Notes: a model not told the origin generated them from the letters alone. Shown: positions 33,140 through 43,789, numbered from the stretch's first letter. The stretch: 64,000 bases of DNA from Glycomyces buryatensis (GCF_004912275.1 NZ_STGY01000004.1:1-64000); one strand, 5' to 3'. Numbers and translations: made by a program.

Positions 33140-34054
33140 TTAGTCCACCGTCACGTAGTCGGGGCCGGAGTAGTGGCCGGTCTTGAGTTTCTGACGCTGC
33201 ATGAGCAGGTCGTTGAGGAGGCTGGAGGCGCCGAAGCGGAACCAGTGGGCCGAGAGCCAGTCGTCGCCGAGGATCTCGTTCACCGTGACCAGGTACTTGA
33301 TGGCGTCCTTGGTATTGCGGATCCCGCCGGCGGGCTTGACGCCGACCTGAACGCCCGTCTCGGCGCGGAAGTCGCGCACGGCCTGCATCATCAGCAGCGT
33401 GACCGGGAGGGTGGCGTTGACGCCGACCTTGCCGGTCGAGGTCTTGATGAAGTCGGCCCCGGCGTGCATCGCCAGGAACGAGGCGCGGCGGACATTGTCG
33501 TAGGTGACCAGCTCGCCGGTCTCCAGGATGACTTTGAGCCGGGCGTCGCCCGCGGCGGCCTTGACAGCCTTGATCTCGTGGTAGACCCGCTCCAGGTCTC
33601 CGGCGAGGAAGGCGCCGCGGTTGATGACCATGTCGATCTCGTCGGCCCCCTCGCGCACGGCCGACTCGGTGTCGGCGAGGCGGATCTCCAGCGGGACCTG
33701 CCCGGCCGGGAACCCGGTGGCGACGGAGGCGACCTTGACGCCGGAGCCCGCGAGGGCCGCCTTGGCGGTGGCGACCTGGGCCCCGTAGACGCAGATCGCC
33801 GCGGTGGACGGCGCGTCCCCGTCCGGCCGCACGGCCTTGGCGCACAGCGACCGGACCTTGCCCGGCGTGTCTGCACCCTCCAATGTGGTGAGGTCGATCA
33901 TGCCGATGGCCAGGTCGATGGCCTCGGCCTTCGACTCTTTCTTGATCGAGCGGGTGGCCAGGCCAGCCGCTCGCGCCTCAAGGCCGACCGCGTCCACGCC
34001 CGGCAGCGACCGAACGAGGGAGGCGGCCTCGACGCCGCTCAGAATTGATCCCAT
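33140..34054 (-). CDS. deoC: Deoxyribose-phosphate aldolase
   Basis: Class I aldolase cleaving 2-deoxyribose-5-phosphate to acetaldehyde and glyceraldehyde-3-phosphate. 304 residues from the ATG at 34054. The Schiff-base lysine lies in ADFIKTSTGK, the second catalytic Lys in GVKPAGGIRN, and the Asp in DEIDMVIN. The ATG at 34054 is preferred to the GTG at 34111 because TATCAT lies 6 nt upstream in the leaderless arrangement and the GTG would run into the divergent upp promoter. It heads an operon with two aldehyde dehydrogenase-type genes and diverges from upp, giving a nucleoside salvage locus. Confidence 0.95.
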   Translation of the reverse strand: MGSILSGVEAASLVRSLPGVDAVGLEARAAGLATRSIKKESKAEAIDLAIGMIDLTTLEGADTPGKVRSLCAKAVRPDGDAPSTAAICVYGAQVATAKAALAGSGVKVASVATGFPAGQVPLEIRLADTESAVREGADEIDMVINRGAFLAGDLERVYHEIKAVKAAAGDARLKVILETGELVTYDNVRRASFLAMHAGADFIKTSTGKVGVNATLPVTLLMMQAVRDFRAETGVQVGVKPAGGIRNTKDAIKYLVTVNEILGDDWLSAHWFRFGASSLLNDLLMQRQKLKTGHYSGPDYVTVD

Positions 34055-34060
34055 GACCCG

Positions 34061-34066
34061 ATGATA
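34061..34066 (-). promoter_or_regulatory. -10 box of leaderless deoC
   Basis: TATCAT on the minus strand, 6 nt before the ATG at 34054, no Shine-Dalgarno. Confidence 0.5.
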
Positions 34067-34133
34067 TCCGTCTCGTGATGCGGTGCTCAGAGGTAGTTGC
34101 GACTGACTCACATTAGCGCGGCTAGCTGGGCGT

Positions 34134-34139
34134 TAAGGT
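34134..34139 (+). promoter_or_regulatory. -10 box of leaderless upp
   Basis: TAAGGT, 8 nt before the GTG at 34148, no Shine-Dalgarno. Supports GTG 34148 over the longer frame beginning at 34097. Confidence 0.5.
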
Positions 34140-34147
34140 TGGGAACC

Positions 34148-34780
34148 GTGGATGTACAGATCATCGAACACCCGCTCGCCGCAGAACGGCTTACCGCCAT
34201 GCGAGACGAGCGCTCGGACTCCCCGCGATTCCGGGCCGCCCTGCACGAGCTCACGACGATGCTCGTCTACGAGGCCACGCGCGACGTGGCCGTGACCGAA
34301 TACGAGATCAGGACCCCGGTGGCCCCTGCCAAGGGATTCCGGCTGGGCAACCCGCCGGTCCTGGTCCCGGTGCTGCGGGCGGGCCTGGGCATGGCCGACT
34401 CTGCCCAGGCGATGATCCCCGACGCGACGATGGGCTTCGTCGGCCTGGCGCGCGATGAGGAGACCCACCAGCCCTACCCCTACATGGAGTCGCTTCCGGA
34501 CGACCTGTCCGGACGCCACGTCATCGTTCTCGACCCGATGGTCGCGACCGGCGGCTCGCTCCTGCGCTGCTGCCAGATGATCGCCGAGCGCGGCTGCACC
34601 GACATCTCCCTGATCTGCGTCCTGGCCGCGCCCGAGGGCATCGAGGCGCTCCAGGCGTCCGGTCTGGACATGCGCATGACCACCGCCGCGGTCGACCCGG
34701 GCCTGAACGAGAAGGCCTACATCGTCCCCGGACTGGGCGACGCCGGAGACCGCCAATTCGGCGCCTACCGCCGCTTCTGA
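34148..34780 (+). CDS. upp: Uracil phosphoribosyltransferase
   Basis: Converts uracil and PRPP to UMP in pyrimidine salvage. 210 residues, family length. N-terminal [20 protein letters not shown] is the expected beginning; the PRPP loop is [14 protein letters not shown], and the uracil-binding end is [15 protein letters not shown]. The GTG start at 34148 is chosen from this alignment and from the -10 box directly upstream. It is followed by a strong intrinsic terminator and diverges from deoC. Confidence 0.96.
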   Translation: MDVQIIEHPLAAERLTAMRDERSDSPRFRAALHELTTMLVYEATRDVAVTEYEIRTPVAPAKGFRLGNPPVLVPVLRAGLGMADSAQAMIPDATMGFVGLARDEETHQPYPYMESLPDDLSGRHVIVLDPMVATGGSLLRCCQMIAERGCTDISLICVLAAPEGIEALQASGLDMRMTTAAVDPGLNEKAYIVPGLGDAGDRQFGAYRRF

Positions 34781-34798
34781 ACACGAACAAAAGAGGTG

Positions 34799-34826
34799 GG
34801 CCGGGCGCGAAGCGCCCGGCCGCTTT
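34799..34826 (+). terminator. upp terminator
   Basis: GGCCGGGCGC-GAA-GCGCCCGGCC followed by GCTTTTT: a perfect 10-bp stem with a T-run. Confidence 0.88.
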
Positions 34827-34866
34827 TTGTGTTGCGTTGTTGGCCTGGGACAGGGACGATTACGGC

Positions 34867-35043
34867 ATGCCTGACAAACCGCCGCATCGACCTAATGGCG
34901 CTGCGATAATCGAGTACTACGCGACGAAGGAACCCGACCCTGAGTTCGCCGATATCCTGGAAGCAGTCCACCGGTCGATGAATCGCCCGGTCGACCTGCT
35001 ACTTCCTGGAGTCGACGATGAAGTCGCGGCCGAGGCCGAGTAG
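34867..35043 (+). CDS. Possible 58-residue protein overlapping the toxin gene end
   Basis: Short frame starting MPDKPPHRPNGAAIIEYYAT, with an amphipathic helix (DPEFADILEAVHRSM). It overlaps the 3' end of the convergent PIN toxin gene by 45 bp. There is no clear ribosome binding site and no family I know. Coding is possible but unproven. Confidence 0.35.
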   Translation: MPDKPPHRPNGAAIIEYYATKEPDPEFADILEAVHRSMNRPVDLLLPGVDDEVAAEAE

Positions 35044-35382
35044 GACTCCGTCTGCGGTCAGCAGCGTCAAACGATGTTGGTATGCCTGCGAAACGATCAG
35101 CCGGTCGAACGGGTCGTGGCGCGACAGTTCGGGGAATTCCCTGAGCCCTTCGGCATCGTCTGCGGAGATATCGAGCGGCTCGAATCCCTGAGCGGCCGCT
35201 TGCGCGGCGAAGTCGACGGGGATCTTCAGCTTGCCGAGCATCGACTTGATGGTCAACTCCCATACCGAGGCGACCGAGATGTGAGCCGATGCAGTATCGG
35301 TGATGAGCTGTTTCGCGGCGGCACCAAGGCGGGGGCTGTCGCTCATGGCCCAGATCGCTGTCTGGCTATCGAGCAGAAGCAC
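34999..35382 (-). CDS. PIN-domain toxin (VapC-like)
   Basis: 127-residue PIN-domain ribonuclease, toxin of a type II pair. The acidic metal-binding residues are all present: Asp5 (MLLLDSQTAIW), Glu42 (VASVWELTIKS), Asp90 and Asp93 (RHDPFDRLIVSQA) and Asp111 (LLTADG). VapC toxins cleave specific RNAs, often tRNA. Its start overlaps the antitoxin gene by 17 bp, the standard coupled arrangement, and the product should be neutralised by that protein. Confidence 0.92.
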   Translation of the reverse strand: MLLLDSQTAIWAMSDSPRLGAAAKQLITDTASAHISVASVWELTIKSMLGKLKIPVDFAAQAAAQGFEPLDISADDAEGLREFPELSRHDPFDRLIVSQAYQHRLTLLTADGVLLGLGRDFIVDSRK

Positions 35383-35614
35383 CGGTGTCTCCGTAGAACA
35401 TCTCCTGGATGTCGGGGTCGATGTCGAACACGCTGTCGTCGTACTCGAGTTGGTCCTTGAGCCCGCCGAATATCACCGTCTGCTCGTGGTGCGGGACCAG
35501 GTCGACCAGAGGCTTGCCCGACTTTGCGATGACCACGTGCTCGCCGTTCACGGCACGCTCGATCAGCCGAGACAGGTGCGTCTTGGCCTCATGGATGTTC
35601 ACGACATAGGTCAT
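35366..35614 (-). CDS. Phd/YefM-type antitoxin
   Basis: 82-residue antitoxin. The N-terminal half is the Phd/YefM DNA-binding fold (MTYVVNIHEAKTHLSRLIERAVNGEHVVIAKSGKP, then LVDLVPH); the acidic C-terminus (DDSVFDIDPDIQEMF) should wrap the toxin. First gene of the pair. The ATG at 35614 lies 6 nt after a consensus TATAAT with no ribosome binding site, so the mRNA is probably leaderless. A perfect 20-bp palindromic operator lies just upstream, as expected for autorepression. Confidence 0.92.
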   Translation of the reverse strand: MTYVVNIHEAKTHLSRLIERAVNGEHVVIAKSGKPLVDLVPHHEQTVIFGGLKDQLEYDDSVFDIDPDIQEMFYGDTGASAR

Positions 35615-35620
35615 GCTCCG

Positions 35621-35626
35621 ATTATA
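35621..35626 (-). promoter_or_regulatory. Consensus -10 box of the toxin-antitoxin operon
   Basis: TATAAT on the minus strand, 6 nt before the antitoxin ATG, a perfect sigma-A -10 hexamer. Confidence 0.75.
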
Positions 35627-35631
35627 GCGGA

Positions 35632-35651
35632 CTAGACTTAGCCAAGTCTAG
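35632..35651. promoter_or_regulatory. Palindromic operator of the toxin-antitoxin operon
   Basis: CTAGACTTAGCCAAGTCTAG, 8-bp perfect arms around AGCC, five bases upstream of the -10 box and covering the -35 position. Probable binding site for the antitoxin or the toxin-antitoxin complex. Confidence 0.7.
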
Positions 35652-35658
35652 GTGAATC

Positions 35659-35693
35659 GGTGGGGGCCGGGCGCGCAGCGCCCGGCCCCCACC
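35659..35693. terminator. Terminator after the phosphohexomutase gene
   Basis: Very stable GC hairpin (GGTGGGGGCCGGGCGC paired with GCGCCCGGCCCCCACC) between the mutase stop and the toxin-antitoxin operator. Confidence 0.7.
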
Positions 35694-35706
35694 GCATCTT
35701 GATCGT

Positions 35707-37395
35707 CTAGTGCGGCACTCCCAGGAGGCCCGCGACCTCGGCCCGCAGGGCCGCCAGGGTCGCGCGGGCCCGCTCACGAGCCTCCCCCAGGTCGCTGCCG
35801 GCCTCCTCGCGGACTTCGAGGTAGGCCTTGAGCTTCGGCTCGGTGCCGCTCGGACGGGCCACCACCCGCGCGTTCGCCGTCTCGATGGTGACCACGTCGT
35901 TCTCGGGGAGCCGGTCGAGGTAGCCGGTGACCGGCTCGTCCAGCAGCGTGCTCGGGCGGTGGGACCGCAGGCGCTTCATGCACGCGGCGATCTCGCTCAG
36001 GTCCTCGACACGGACCGAGAGCTGGCCGGTCTCGTATACGCCGAATTCCTCGGCGAGCTCGTCGAGGCGGTCCTGGAGGGTCGCCATCCGCGCCGCCTGG
36101 CCCGCCGCGATCTCGGCGACGACCAGCGAGGCCGAGATGCCGTCCTTGTCGCGCAGGAACTCCGGGGCGACGCAGTAGCCGAGGGCCTCCTCGAAGCCGA
36201 ACGCCAGGTCGGCGCCGGCCCGGGCCAGCCATTTGAAGCCGGTGAGGGTCTCCTCGTACTTCAGGCCGCGCCGCTCGCACATGGCCTTGAGCTGCGTCGT
36301 GGAGACGATCGTGGTCGCGTAGGTCCCGGTGTGGCCCTTGCGCATCCAGTGGTCGGCCAGCAGCACGCCGACCTCGTTGCCGGTGAGCTGGCGCCAGGCG
36401 CCGTCGCCCTGGGGGACGGCGACGGAGCAGCGGTCGGCGTCCGGGTCCAGGGCCAGCGCCACGTCCGCGCCCTCTTCGACCGCGAGGGCCTTGAGGAGGT
36501 CGATCGCGCCGGGCTCTTCGGGGTTGGGGAAGGCCACGGTCGGGAAGTCGGCGTCGGGCTCGGCCTGTTCGGGGACGAGGACGACGGTGCCGAAGCCGGC
36601 CTTGCGCATGGCCTTGACCAGGGTCTCGCCGCCGACGCCGTGCATGGGCGTGGCGACGGAGGCGAGTTTCTTCGGGTCGTCGGGGTCGACGATGGAGCTG
36701 ATCGCGGCCAGGTAGTCGTCCACGATCGACTCGTCGAGGATCTCGCCGTCGTCGCCGAGCGGGACCTGGGAGAGCGGCCCGAGGTCCTCGATGGCCTGCT
36801 CGATCTCGGTGTCGGCGGGCGGCACGATCTGCGCGCCCGCGCCGAGCTCGCCGCCCAGTTCGCGGCCGAGGTAGACCTTGTAGCCGTTGTCCTGCGGCGG
36901 ATTGTGGCTGGCGGTCACCTGCACCGCCGCCGTGCCCTCGAGCTTGGTCACCGCGTAGGCGGTGATGGGGGTCGGCAGCGGCCCGGGCATGACCAGGGCC
37001 CGGCGACCGGAGCCGGTGACGACGCGGGCGGTCTCGGTCGCGAAGTCGCGGCTGCCGTGCCGCGCGTCGTAGCCGATGACGACGGGACCGGTGGCGCCCT
37101 TGGCATCGAGCCAGTTCGCCAGGCCGGCGGCGGCGGCGCGGACCACGGCGAGGTTCATGCCGTTGGGGCCGGCGCGGAGCGGGCCGCGCAGTCCGGCGGT
37201 GCCGAACTTGAGGCGGGAGTTGAAGCGGTCGGCCAGTTCCTCGGCGGAGCAGGGGAGGGCGTCGAGCAGTCGGTACAGCTCGTCGCGGGCGGCCTTGTCC
37301 GGGTCGTCGGTGATCCAGGTGAGCACCTCGGCCCGGAGGGCGTCGAGGTCGGCGGTCTCGCCGTCATGCATGGCGTTGTTGTGCAGGGACTCCAT
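35707..37395 (-). CDS. Phospho-sugar mutase (phosphoglucomutase/phosphomannomutase)
   Basis: Alpha-D-phosphohexomutase, about 562 residues, interconverting hexose-1- and -6-phosphates. Motifs in order: FGTAGLRGPL near the N-terminus; the phosphoserine loop VTASHNPPQDNGYKVY; the metal loop ALDPDADRCSV; the sugar loop FGFEEALGYCV; and the phosphate loop ARPSGTEPKLKAYLEV. Length matches the PgmB/ManB-like actinomycete type. Start ATG 37395 has a GAGGA site seven bases upstream; an ATG at 37371 is also possible. It probably feeds glycan or glycogen precursor pathways. It lies between the toxin-antitoxin pair and the kinase gene, all on the minus strand. Confidence 0.94.
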   Translation of the reverse strand: MESLHNNAMHDGETADLDALRAEVLTWITDDPDKAARDELYRLLDALPCSAEELADRFNSRLKFGTAGLRGPLRAGPNGMNLAVVRAAAAGLANWLDAKGATGPVVIGYDARHGSRDFATETARVVTGSGRRALVMPGPLPTPITAYAVTKLEGTAAVQVTASHNPPQDNGYKVYLGRELGGELGAGAQIVPPADTEIEQAIEDLGPLSQVPLGDDGEILDESIVDDYLAAISSIVDPDDPKKLASVATPMHGVGGETLVKAMRKAGFGTVVLVPEQAEPDADFPTVAFPNPEEPGAIDLLKALAVEEGADVALALDPDADRCSVAVPQGDGAWRQLTGNEVGVLLADHWMRKGHTGTYATTIVSTTQLKAMCERRGLKYEETLTGFKWLARAGADLAFGFEEALGYCVAPEFLRDKDGISASLVVAEIAAGQAARMATLQDRLDELAEEFGVYETGQLSVRVEDLSEIAACMKRLRSHRPSTLLDEPVTGYLDRLPENDVVTIETANARVVARPSGTEPKLKAYLEVREEAGSDLGEARERARATLAALRAEVAGLLGVPH

Positions 37396-37451
37396 GCTGA
37401 AATCCTCGCACATCCGGGCCGAAGCGGCCCGGTATCGGACGCGGTGTGGCC

Positions 37452-39452
37452 TCAACCTGCCTGGAAGGACCGCACAGCCTCGTCATACACCTCTTGTGAT
37501 AGATCCCATGTCTCGGCATTGCCCGAGGCGAAGATGCCGTACGCGTTCCCGTCGCCGGCGTCCACGATGGCCCAGATCGAGTGGCGTTCGGCGCCGTCTT
37601 CGAGGTTGGTGCCGGTGTACTCCATGACCGAGCCGGAGAACCCGCCGAACTCGGTCTCCCCTAGGTGCTCCTGGTTGAGGTCCTCCATCTCGGCGCCGAG
37701 CTCGTCGTAGACGGACTGGAGGTAGCCGCCGGGATCGGAGGCGCCGCGGTCGGACCCGGAGTAGAACCGCACCCACTGGGTGTCGTCCTCGGGGTCGTAG
37801 TAGGTCACGAAGTCGTCGCCGGCGAAGCCTTCGGACCAAGTGGACGGATAGTTGACGCTGAAGCCGTCGCCCTCGTGCGTCGCGGTCTCGAAGCTCGGCT
37901 CGGTCGTGCCGCCGGAATCGTCGCCGTCGCCGTCGCCGTCGCCGGAGGATTCACCGCCGTCGGTGGGGGCTTCGGACGCGACGGGGTCGTCGCCGCCCGC
38001 GTCGCCGCCGTCGTCGCCGGCGAACTGCCACTGGTAGAGCGCGTAACCGAGCGCGAGCACGAGCAGCAGGCACACCGCCCCGATCGCGAGCAGCTTGACG
38101 CGGCCGCCTTTCGGTTCGCCGCCGTCGGCCCCGGCCCGGCCCGGCTCGGTCGGCGGGGGCGTGACCTCGCGGTATCCGGCGGAGGGCCCGCGGATGCCCG
38201 AGTCGGTGACGTTGGGGGCGACGCCGCCGGTGGGCATGGGGCCGGTGGCGCCGGCCAGTTCGGTGCCGAGCAGCCCGGCCAGCTCCTGGCGGACGGCCGC
38301 GAGCGTGTAGCGCTCCTCGGGCTCCTTGGCGAGCATGCCGCCGAGCAGCGGGGTGAGGGCGCCGGCTTGGCGGGGGTTCTCCGGCGGTTCGGTGACGACC
38401 GCGCGCATGGTCGAGACGGCGTCGCCGCGGTCGAACGGGGGGCGCCCCTCGACGGCGGCGTACAGGGTGACGCCGAGGCTGAAGACGTCCGAGGCCGGTT
38501 CGGCCGGGTGGCCGACGGCGCGCTCGGGTGCGATGTAGTGGGCCGAGCCCAGGACCTTGCCGGGAGTAGTGCCGCCGGAAGCCTGATTCATCTGGGCCGC
38601 ACCGAAGTCGGACAGGACGCAGCGCCCGTCGGTGGAGATGAGGACGTTGCCGGGCTTGATGTCGCGGTGGACGATGCCCGCCTCGTGGGCGGCCTGGAGC
38701 GCCCCGACCAGGGCCAGCCCGATCTTGGCGGCGACGCGCGGGGGGAGCGGGCCGTCGTTGGTGAGGATCTCGGCCAGGCTGCGGGCCTGGAGCAGCTCCA
38801 TGACGATCCATGGCAGCCCGGAGTGCTCGACCACGTCGAAGACCCGGATGACGGACGGGTGCGAGAGCCCGGCCGCGATCTGGGCCTCGCGGCGGGAGCG
38901 CTCGATGAGCTGGGTGCGTTCGGCCGGGTCGATCTCGGAGGGGAGGAACACTTCCTTGAGGGCGACCTCGCGGTGCAGCACCAGGTCGTTCGCCCGCCAC
39001 ACGGAACCGTTGCCGCCCTTGCCGACCAGGTCGATGAGCTGGTAGCGCTCGGCGATCATGTCGCCGGGCCTGGCGTAGTGGCCGGTGCCGGGGGTGTTGT
39101 AGCCGAAGGAGGCCTGGCTCTGCTGCCCATTGTCGGGGCCGACCGCGAAGCTCTCGCCGAGCCCGCCGTAGTTGCCGTACGACGCGGAGTGGCGATAGCT
39201 GGAGTCCCCGTAGGAGTCGCCGCCGTACGATGCGCGGTTGTAGGAGGACGAATCGGGGAAGCGGGCGCCGAAGCCGGGGTGGGGATCCTGGGCGGCGGGG
39301 TTCTGCGTCCCGTAGGATGAAGACCCGTAGTTGCCCGAGACCCCATGGGCCCCAGGGGCATCGTGCGGTCGCCGTTGAGACGGCACGGAACCGGAGCGGG
39401 GGTCCTCATAGGAATCGGGACCGCCGCGACCGTAACCTGATGAGTACGTCAT
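37452..39452 (-). CDS. Transmembrane Ser/Thr protein kinase
   Basis: 666-residue eukaryotic-like kinase. The N-terminal 130 residues are low complexity, rich in Ser, Tyr, Gly and Asn (repeats such as [20 protein letters not shown]). The kinase domain (about 136-395) has the glycine loop GKGGNGSVW, Lys in VALKEVF, the HRD loop [10 protein letters not shown], and SDFGAAQ for the metal Asp. A transmembrane helix (about 459-480) is followed by an acidic Gly/Asp linker and an extracellular domain (about 525-666, [13 protein letters not shown]) of the kind found in secreted lipoproteins. It probably reads an extracellular cue and phosphorylates cytoplasmic targets. The extracytoplasmic part lacks PASTA repeats, so it is not PknB. 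Start ATG 39452 has a GAGGAG site. Confidence 0.92.
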   Translation of the reverse strand: MTYSSGYGRGGPDSYEDPRSGSVPSQRRPHDAPGAHGVSGNYGSSSYGTQNPAAQDPHPGFGARFPDSSSYNRASYGGDSYGDSSYRHSASYGNYGGLGESFAVGPDNGQQSQASFGYNTPGTGHYARPGDMIAERYQLIDLVGKGGNGSVWRANDLVLHREVALKEVFLPSEIDPAERTQLIERSRREAQIAAGLSHPSVIRVFDVVEHSGLPWIVMELLQARSLAEILTNDGPLPPRVAAKIGLALVGALQAAHEAGIVHRDIKPGNVLISTDGRCVLSDFGAAQMNQASGGTTPGKVLGSAHYIAPERAVGHPAEPASDVFSLGVTLYAAVEGRPPFDRGDAVSTMRAVVTEPPENPRQAGALTPLLGGMLAKEPEERYTLAAVRQELAGLLGTELAGATGPMPTGGVAPNVTDSGIRGPSAGYREVTPPPTEPGRAGADGGEPKGGRVKLLAIGAVCLLLVLALGYALYQWQFAGDDGGDAGGDDPVASEAPTDGGESSGDGDGDGDDSGGTTEPSFETATHEGDGFSVNYPSTWSEGFAGDDFVTYYDPEDDTQWVRFYSGSDRGASDPGGYLQSVYDELGAEMEDLNQEHLGETEFGGFSGSVMEYTGTNLEDGAERHSIWAIVDAGDGNAYGIFASGNAETWDLSQEVYDEAVRSFQAG

Positions 39453-39634
39453 TCGGCCACTCCTCGCGAGGCATCCTCACTAGTTTGCCGTGTCGTCACC
39501 ACGCACCGCACGCCAGGTCACCACTTCTGGCACGAAAGTGTCGAACCCGTGCCGCCCCCCGCCCCCGTGCGCGCCGGGACCCGGGCCCGCAGGGGATCGA
39601 GCGTCACACCGAACCCCTCGACGCCATCGAGCAC

Positions 39635-39640
39635 TAGGAT
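39635..39640 (+). promoter_or_regulatory. -10 box of leaderless mutase gene
   Basis: TAGGAT, 7 nt before the ATG at 39648, with no Shine-Dalgarno; decides for ATG 39648 over GTG 39642. Confidence 0.55.
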
Positions 39641-39647
39641 CGTGGAC

Positions 39648-41234
<1,587 letters not shown>

Positions 41235-41883
41235 TCCCTTTGTCACCGATAGCGGAAGCGCGCCGAATCATTTCGCGAAAGGAAAAACGCACAATCTGTC
41301 TGTCGCCGGATAGCGGTTCCCGATGAAAGATGGGGCGCGGACGCGTCACGAACTCCAAGCGCGTCCGTCTTATGTTTGAAAAGTGACTCAGAGCCCGTAA
41401 CTCCTCCGGTGGGGCAGACGTTAACCACATGACGGTGTCATGGGACCGACAGGTCCAGACCCGTCGCGCGAAGGCGCGCAGCACCAATCACGCTGCGTGG
41501 CAGGCCAACACACGGTTCGTGGACGAATGCAAGGCAGGGTTTCGGCCACGACTCAGAGGGCATACCGCCTCCGAGACCGTTGGCGGCGCATCAATGTCGC
41601 TCAACCCGCCGCCCGCCGCGACGGAGAGCGATCGGGTTTAAGCTTGCCGGATCGCCCTCCTTTTGGCTCTGATTCACGAACGCGAATTGAGAGGCGCGAA
41701 GGAATGTACACGCTCACTGCGGAGAATGTCGTCGAAATGGGAACCGCCACAAAGTCCAATGAGGCATGTCGGCCCGAGTCGGGGTCAACTGAGGCCCTGG
41801 CGTCCGCGCCCGGCCTTATGGCGCCCGCTTTGCTGTCCTCTTTCGGAACTTCGCCCGGTCCCACCGCAACGGAGCCGCCCGCC
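41235..41883 (+). other. Long leader/intergenic region before the amidohydrolase
   Basis: 649 bp up to the preferred start of the next gene (469 bp to the alternative start at 41704). No convincing gene. The octamer GATAGCGG occurs twice in the first 80 bp, and a small hairpin GGACC-GACA-GGTCC lies at 41443-41456. TTGAAA (41376-41381) and TAACTC (41398-41403), 16 bp apart, resemble a promoter. I see no known riboswitch. Confidence 0.4.
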
Positions 41884-43074
41884 ATGTCGACATCGCTGCC
41901 CGAATTCCTTGATGCCTGGCTAGACGCCCATGAGCACGAGATCGTGGCCGCCCGCCGTCACATCCACGCCAATCCGCGTTTGTCCCGTCAGGAGCATGAC
42001 ACGGCCGAGTTCGTGGCCGCCCGCTTGCGCGAGGCCGGACTCAAACCGCAGCTCATCCCCGATGGCACCGGATTGACCTGCGACATCGGCGACGGCGACC
42101 ACGTCGTGGCGATCCGCGCCGACATGGACGCCCTGCCGATCCATGACCCCAAGCAGGTGCCGTATCGGTCCACCGTGGATGGAGTGTGCCACGCCTGCGG
42201 GCACGACGCGCACACCGCGATCGTCCTCGGGGTCGGGCGCGTCCTGGCCGAGCTGTCCCGGCGCGGCGAACTGCCCGGCCGCTTCCGGCTGATCTTCCAG
42301 CCTTCGGAGGAGCAGTTCCCCTCCGGCGCGCCGACGATGATCAAGTACGGCGCGCTCACCGACGTGGCCGCGATCTATGCCTTCCACTGCGACCCGCAGT
42401 TCCTCGCCGGTCAGATCGGCGTGCGCAACGGCCCGCTGACCGCCGCGTGCGACGTCATGGAGGTCCGCATGTCCGGGCGCGGCGGCCACACCTCGCGCCC
42501 GCACCTGACGACCGACCTGGTCAACGCCATCGGCCGAGTGATCGTGGACGTCCCGGCCCTGGTCAACCGCCGCCTCGACCCGCGGCAGTCGGTCGCGATC
42601 GTCTTCGGCGCGGTCCAAGCCGGCGAGGCCGCCAACGCGATCCCGCAGCAGGCTCTGGCGCGCGCCACGGTGCGCGTGCACGGCCGCGAGACCTGGGCGA
42701 TGATCCCCGACCTGGTGCAGGAGGTGACGCGGGCGGTAGCCAAGGCCTCCGGCGTCGAATGCGAGATCAGCTACCAGCGCGGCGTCCCGCCGGTCGTCAA
42801 TGACCGCCTCGCCTCGGCGGCCTTCGCCGGCGCGACCGCCGCCGCGCTGGGGGAGCAGGCCGTCGCGGAGGCCCCGATGTCGATGGGCGGCGAGGACTTC
42901 GCGTACTACCTGGAGCAGGTCCCCGGAGCGATGGCCCGTCTCGGCGTCGGCCGCCCGGGCGAGCGCCTCGACATCCACCAGGGCAGCTTCGACATCGACG
43001 AGGCCGCCCTCGCCCACGGAGTGAGGGTCATGACCCACACGGCCCTGGCGGCGGCATCGGGCCCGGGTTTCTAA
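41884..43074 (+). CDS. M20 family amidohydrolase (hippurate hydrolase-like)
   Basis: 396-residue metal-dependent amidohydrolase/aminoacylase. RRHIHANPRLSRQEHDTAEFV starts the domain; the di-metal ligands are in CHACGHDAHTAIVLG, the acidic FQPSEEQFPSGA and FHCDPQFL; a dimerisation domain follows; and the last metal His region is DIHQGSFDIDEAAL, preceded by SMGGEDFAYYL. The substrate is probably an N-acyl amino acid or related amide. ATG 41884 (GGAG nine bases upstream) is chosen because the fold begins right after it. An in-frame ATG at 41704 with an AGAGG site would add 60 Ala/Ser/Pro-rich residues without clear function. Confidence 0.9.
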   Translation: MSTSLPEFLDAWLDAHEHEIVAARRHIHANPRLSRQEHDTAEFVAARLREAGLKPQLIPDGTGLTCDIGDGDHVVAIRADMDALPIHDPKQVPYRSTVDGVCHACGHDAHTAIVLGVGRVLAELSRRGELPGRFRLIFQPSEEQFPSGAPTMIKYGALTDVAAIYAFHCDPQFLAGQIGVRNGPLTAACDVMEVRMSGRGGHTSRPHLTTDLVNAIGRVIVDVPALVNRRLDPRQSVAIVFGAVQAGEAANAIPQQALARATVRVHGRETWAMIPDLVQEVTRAVAKASGVECEISYQRGVPPVVNDRLASAAFAGATAAALGEQAVAEAPMSMGGEDFAYYLEQVPGAMARLGVGRPGERLDIHQGSFDIDEAALAHGVRVMTHTALAAASGPGF

Positions 43075-43128
43075 AGCCCGGCAGCGAACCGCGTTCGGCC
43101 CGGGATCCTCAGGGCCGTAACTACATCG

Positions 43129-43163
43129 GAAGGCGGGGAGGCGCGACGCGCCTCCCTGCCTTC
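43129..43163 (+). terminator. Terminator after the amidohydrolase
   Basis: 16-bp stem GAAGGCGGGGAGGCGC / GCGCCTCCCTGCCTTC with one mismatch and a three-base loop. Confidence 0.75.
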
Positions 43164-43280
43164 GCGCATGAACGTGAATGGCGAGTCCCGGCAAATCGGA
43201 CTTCCGGAGCGCCCCCGGTTTCGAGGCTACGCGTCGGGTCCGACGGGGCTCGTCATTCGCGATGGGCCGCCCCGGGCCCG

Positions 43281-43727
43281 TCACTCTTCGGCGATGGGGC
43301 GCTTTCTCAGCGTTTCCACGTAATCCTGCGGGGCGCCGGCTGCTTCCGCGGCTCTGAGGATCTCGTCGAGATACCACTGGCTCGGAAGTCCGCCCTCGAA
43401 GCCCTCGAAGACGTACAGCCACACCGGCCGGTTCGCCTCCAGCGTCACCGCCTGGGAGTGCATCTTCCGGTAGAGGCCCGAGTTGAGGCCCTCCAGCTCA
43501 TCGAGCACGGCCTTGTCGGCCGGGTCCAAGTCGTAGAGCGACACGAAGACCCGTTCGCCGGGCGATTCGACAACCGTCGCCACCACCGACTCCCAGCCCA
43601 GGTCCGCCCCTGCGAACGTCAGACGCCAGCCCTCAAGCCAGCCCGTCCCCACCAGCGGCGAGCGCGGGCAAGTCGCCCGCATGCGAGCTGGGTCTAGATT
43701 CGATCCATACGCGGCATAGAGATGCAC
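43281..43727 (-). CDS. Gamma-glutamylcyclotransferase-like protein
   Basis: 148-residue protein of the gamma-glutamylcyclotransferase (AIG2/GGCT) fold. MHLYAAYGSNLDPARMRATCP holds the YGSN loop that binds the glutamyl moiety; VVATVVESPGERVFVSLYDL and the acidic LDELEGLNSGLYRK follow, where the catalytic Glu usually lies. It would release 5-oxoproline from gamma-glutamyl compounds, but many bacterial members are uncharacterised. The GTG start at 43727 lies 6 nt after TATCTT with no ribosome binding site, another leaderless arrangement. Divergent from lpdA across 62 bp. Confidence 0.88.
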   Translation of the reverse strand: MHLYAAYGSNLDPARMRATCPRSPLVGTGWLEGWRLTFAGADLGWESVVATVVESPGERVFVSLYDLDPADKAVLDELEGLNSGLYRKMHSQAVTLEANRPVWLYVFEGFEGGLPSQWYLDEILRAAEAAGAPQDYVETLRKRPIAEE

Positions 43728-43733
43728 GACTCG

Positions 43734-43739
43734 AAGATA
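43734..43739 (-). promoter_or_regulatory. -10 box of leaderless GGCT gene
   Basis: TATCTT on the minus strand, 6 nt before the GTG at 43727. Confidence 0.55.
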
Positions 43740-43789
43740 CCCTTAAACCTGCCCGCACTGAAGCATCCCGAACACCGAAAGGCGCGCCA

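Noticed and set aside
31667-34048. 793-codon plus-strand frame opposite the aldehyde dehydrogenase and deoC genes
   Set aside because: Spans several well-identified genes on the other strand and shows no motif.
41429-41641. 70-codon plus-strand frame in the amidohydrolase leader
   Set aside because: No ribosome binding site, no homology pattern and composition like background.
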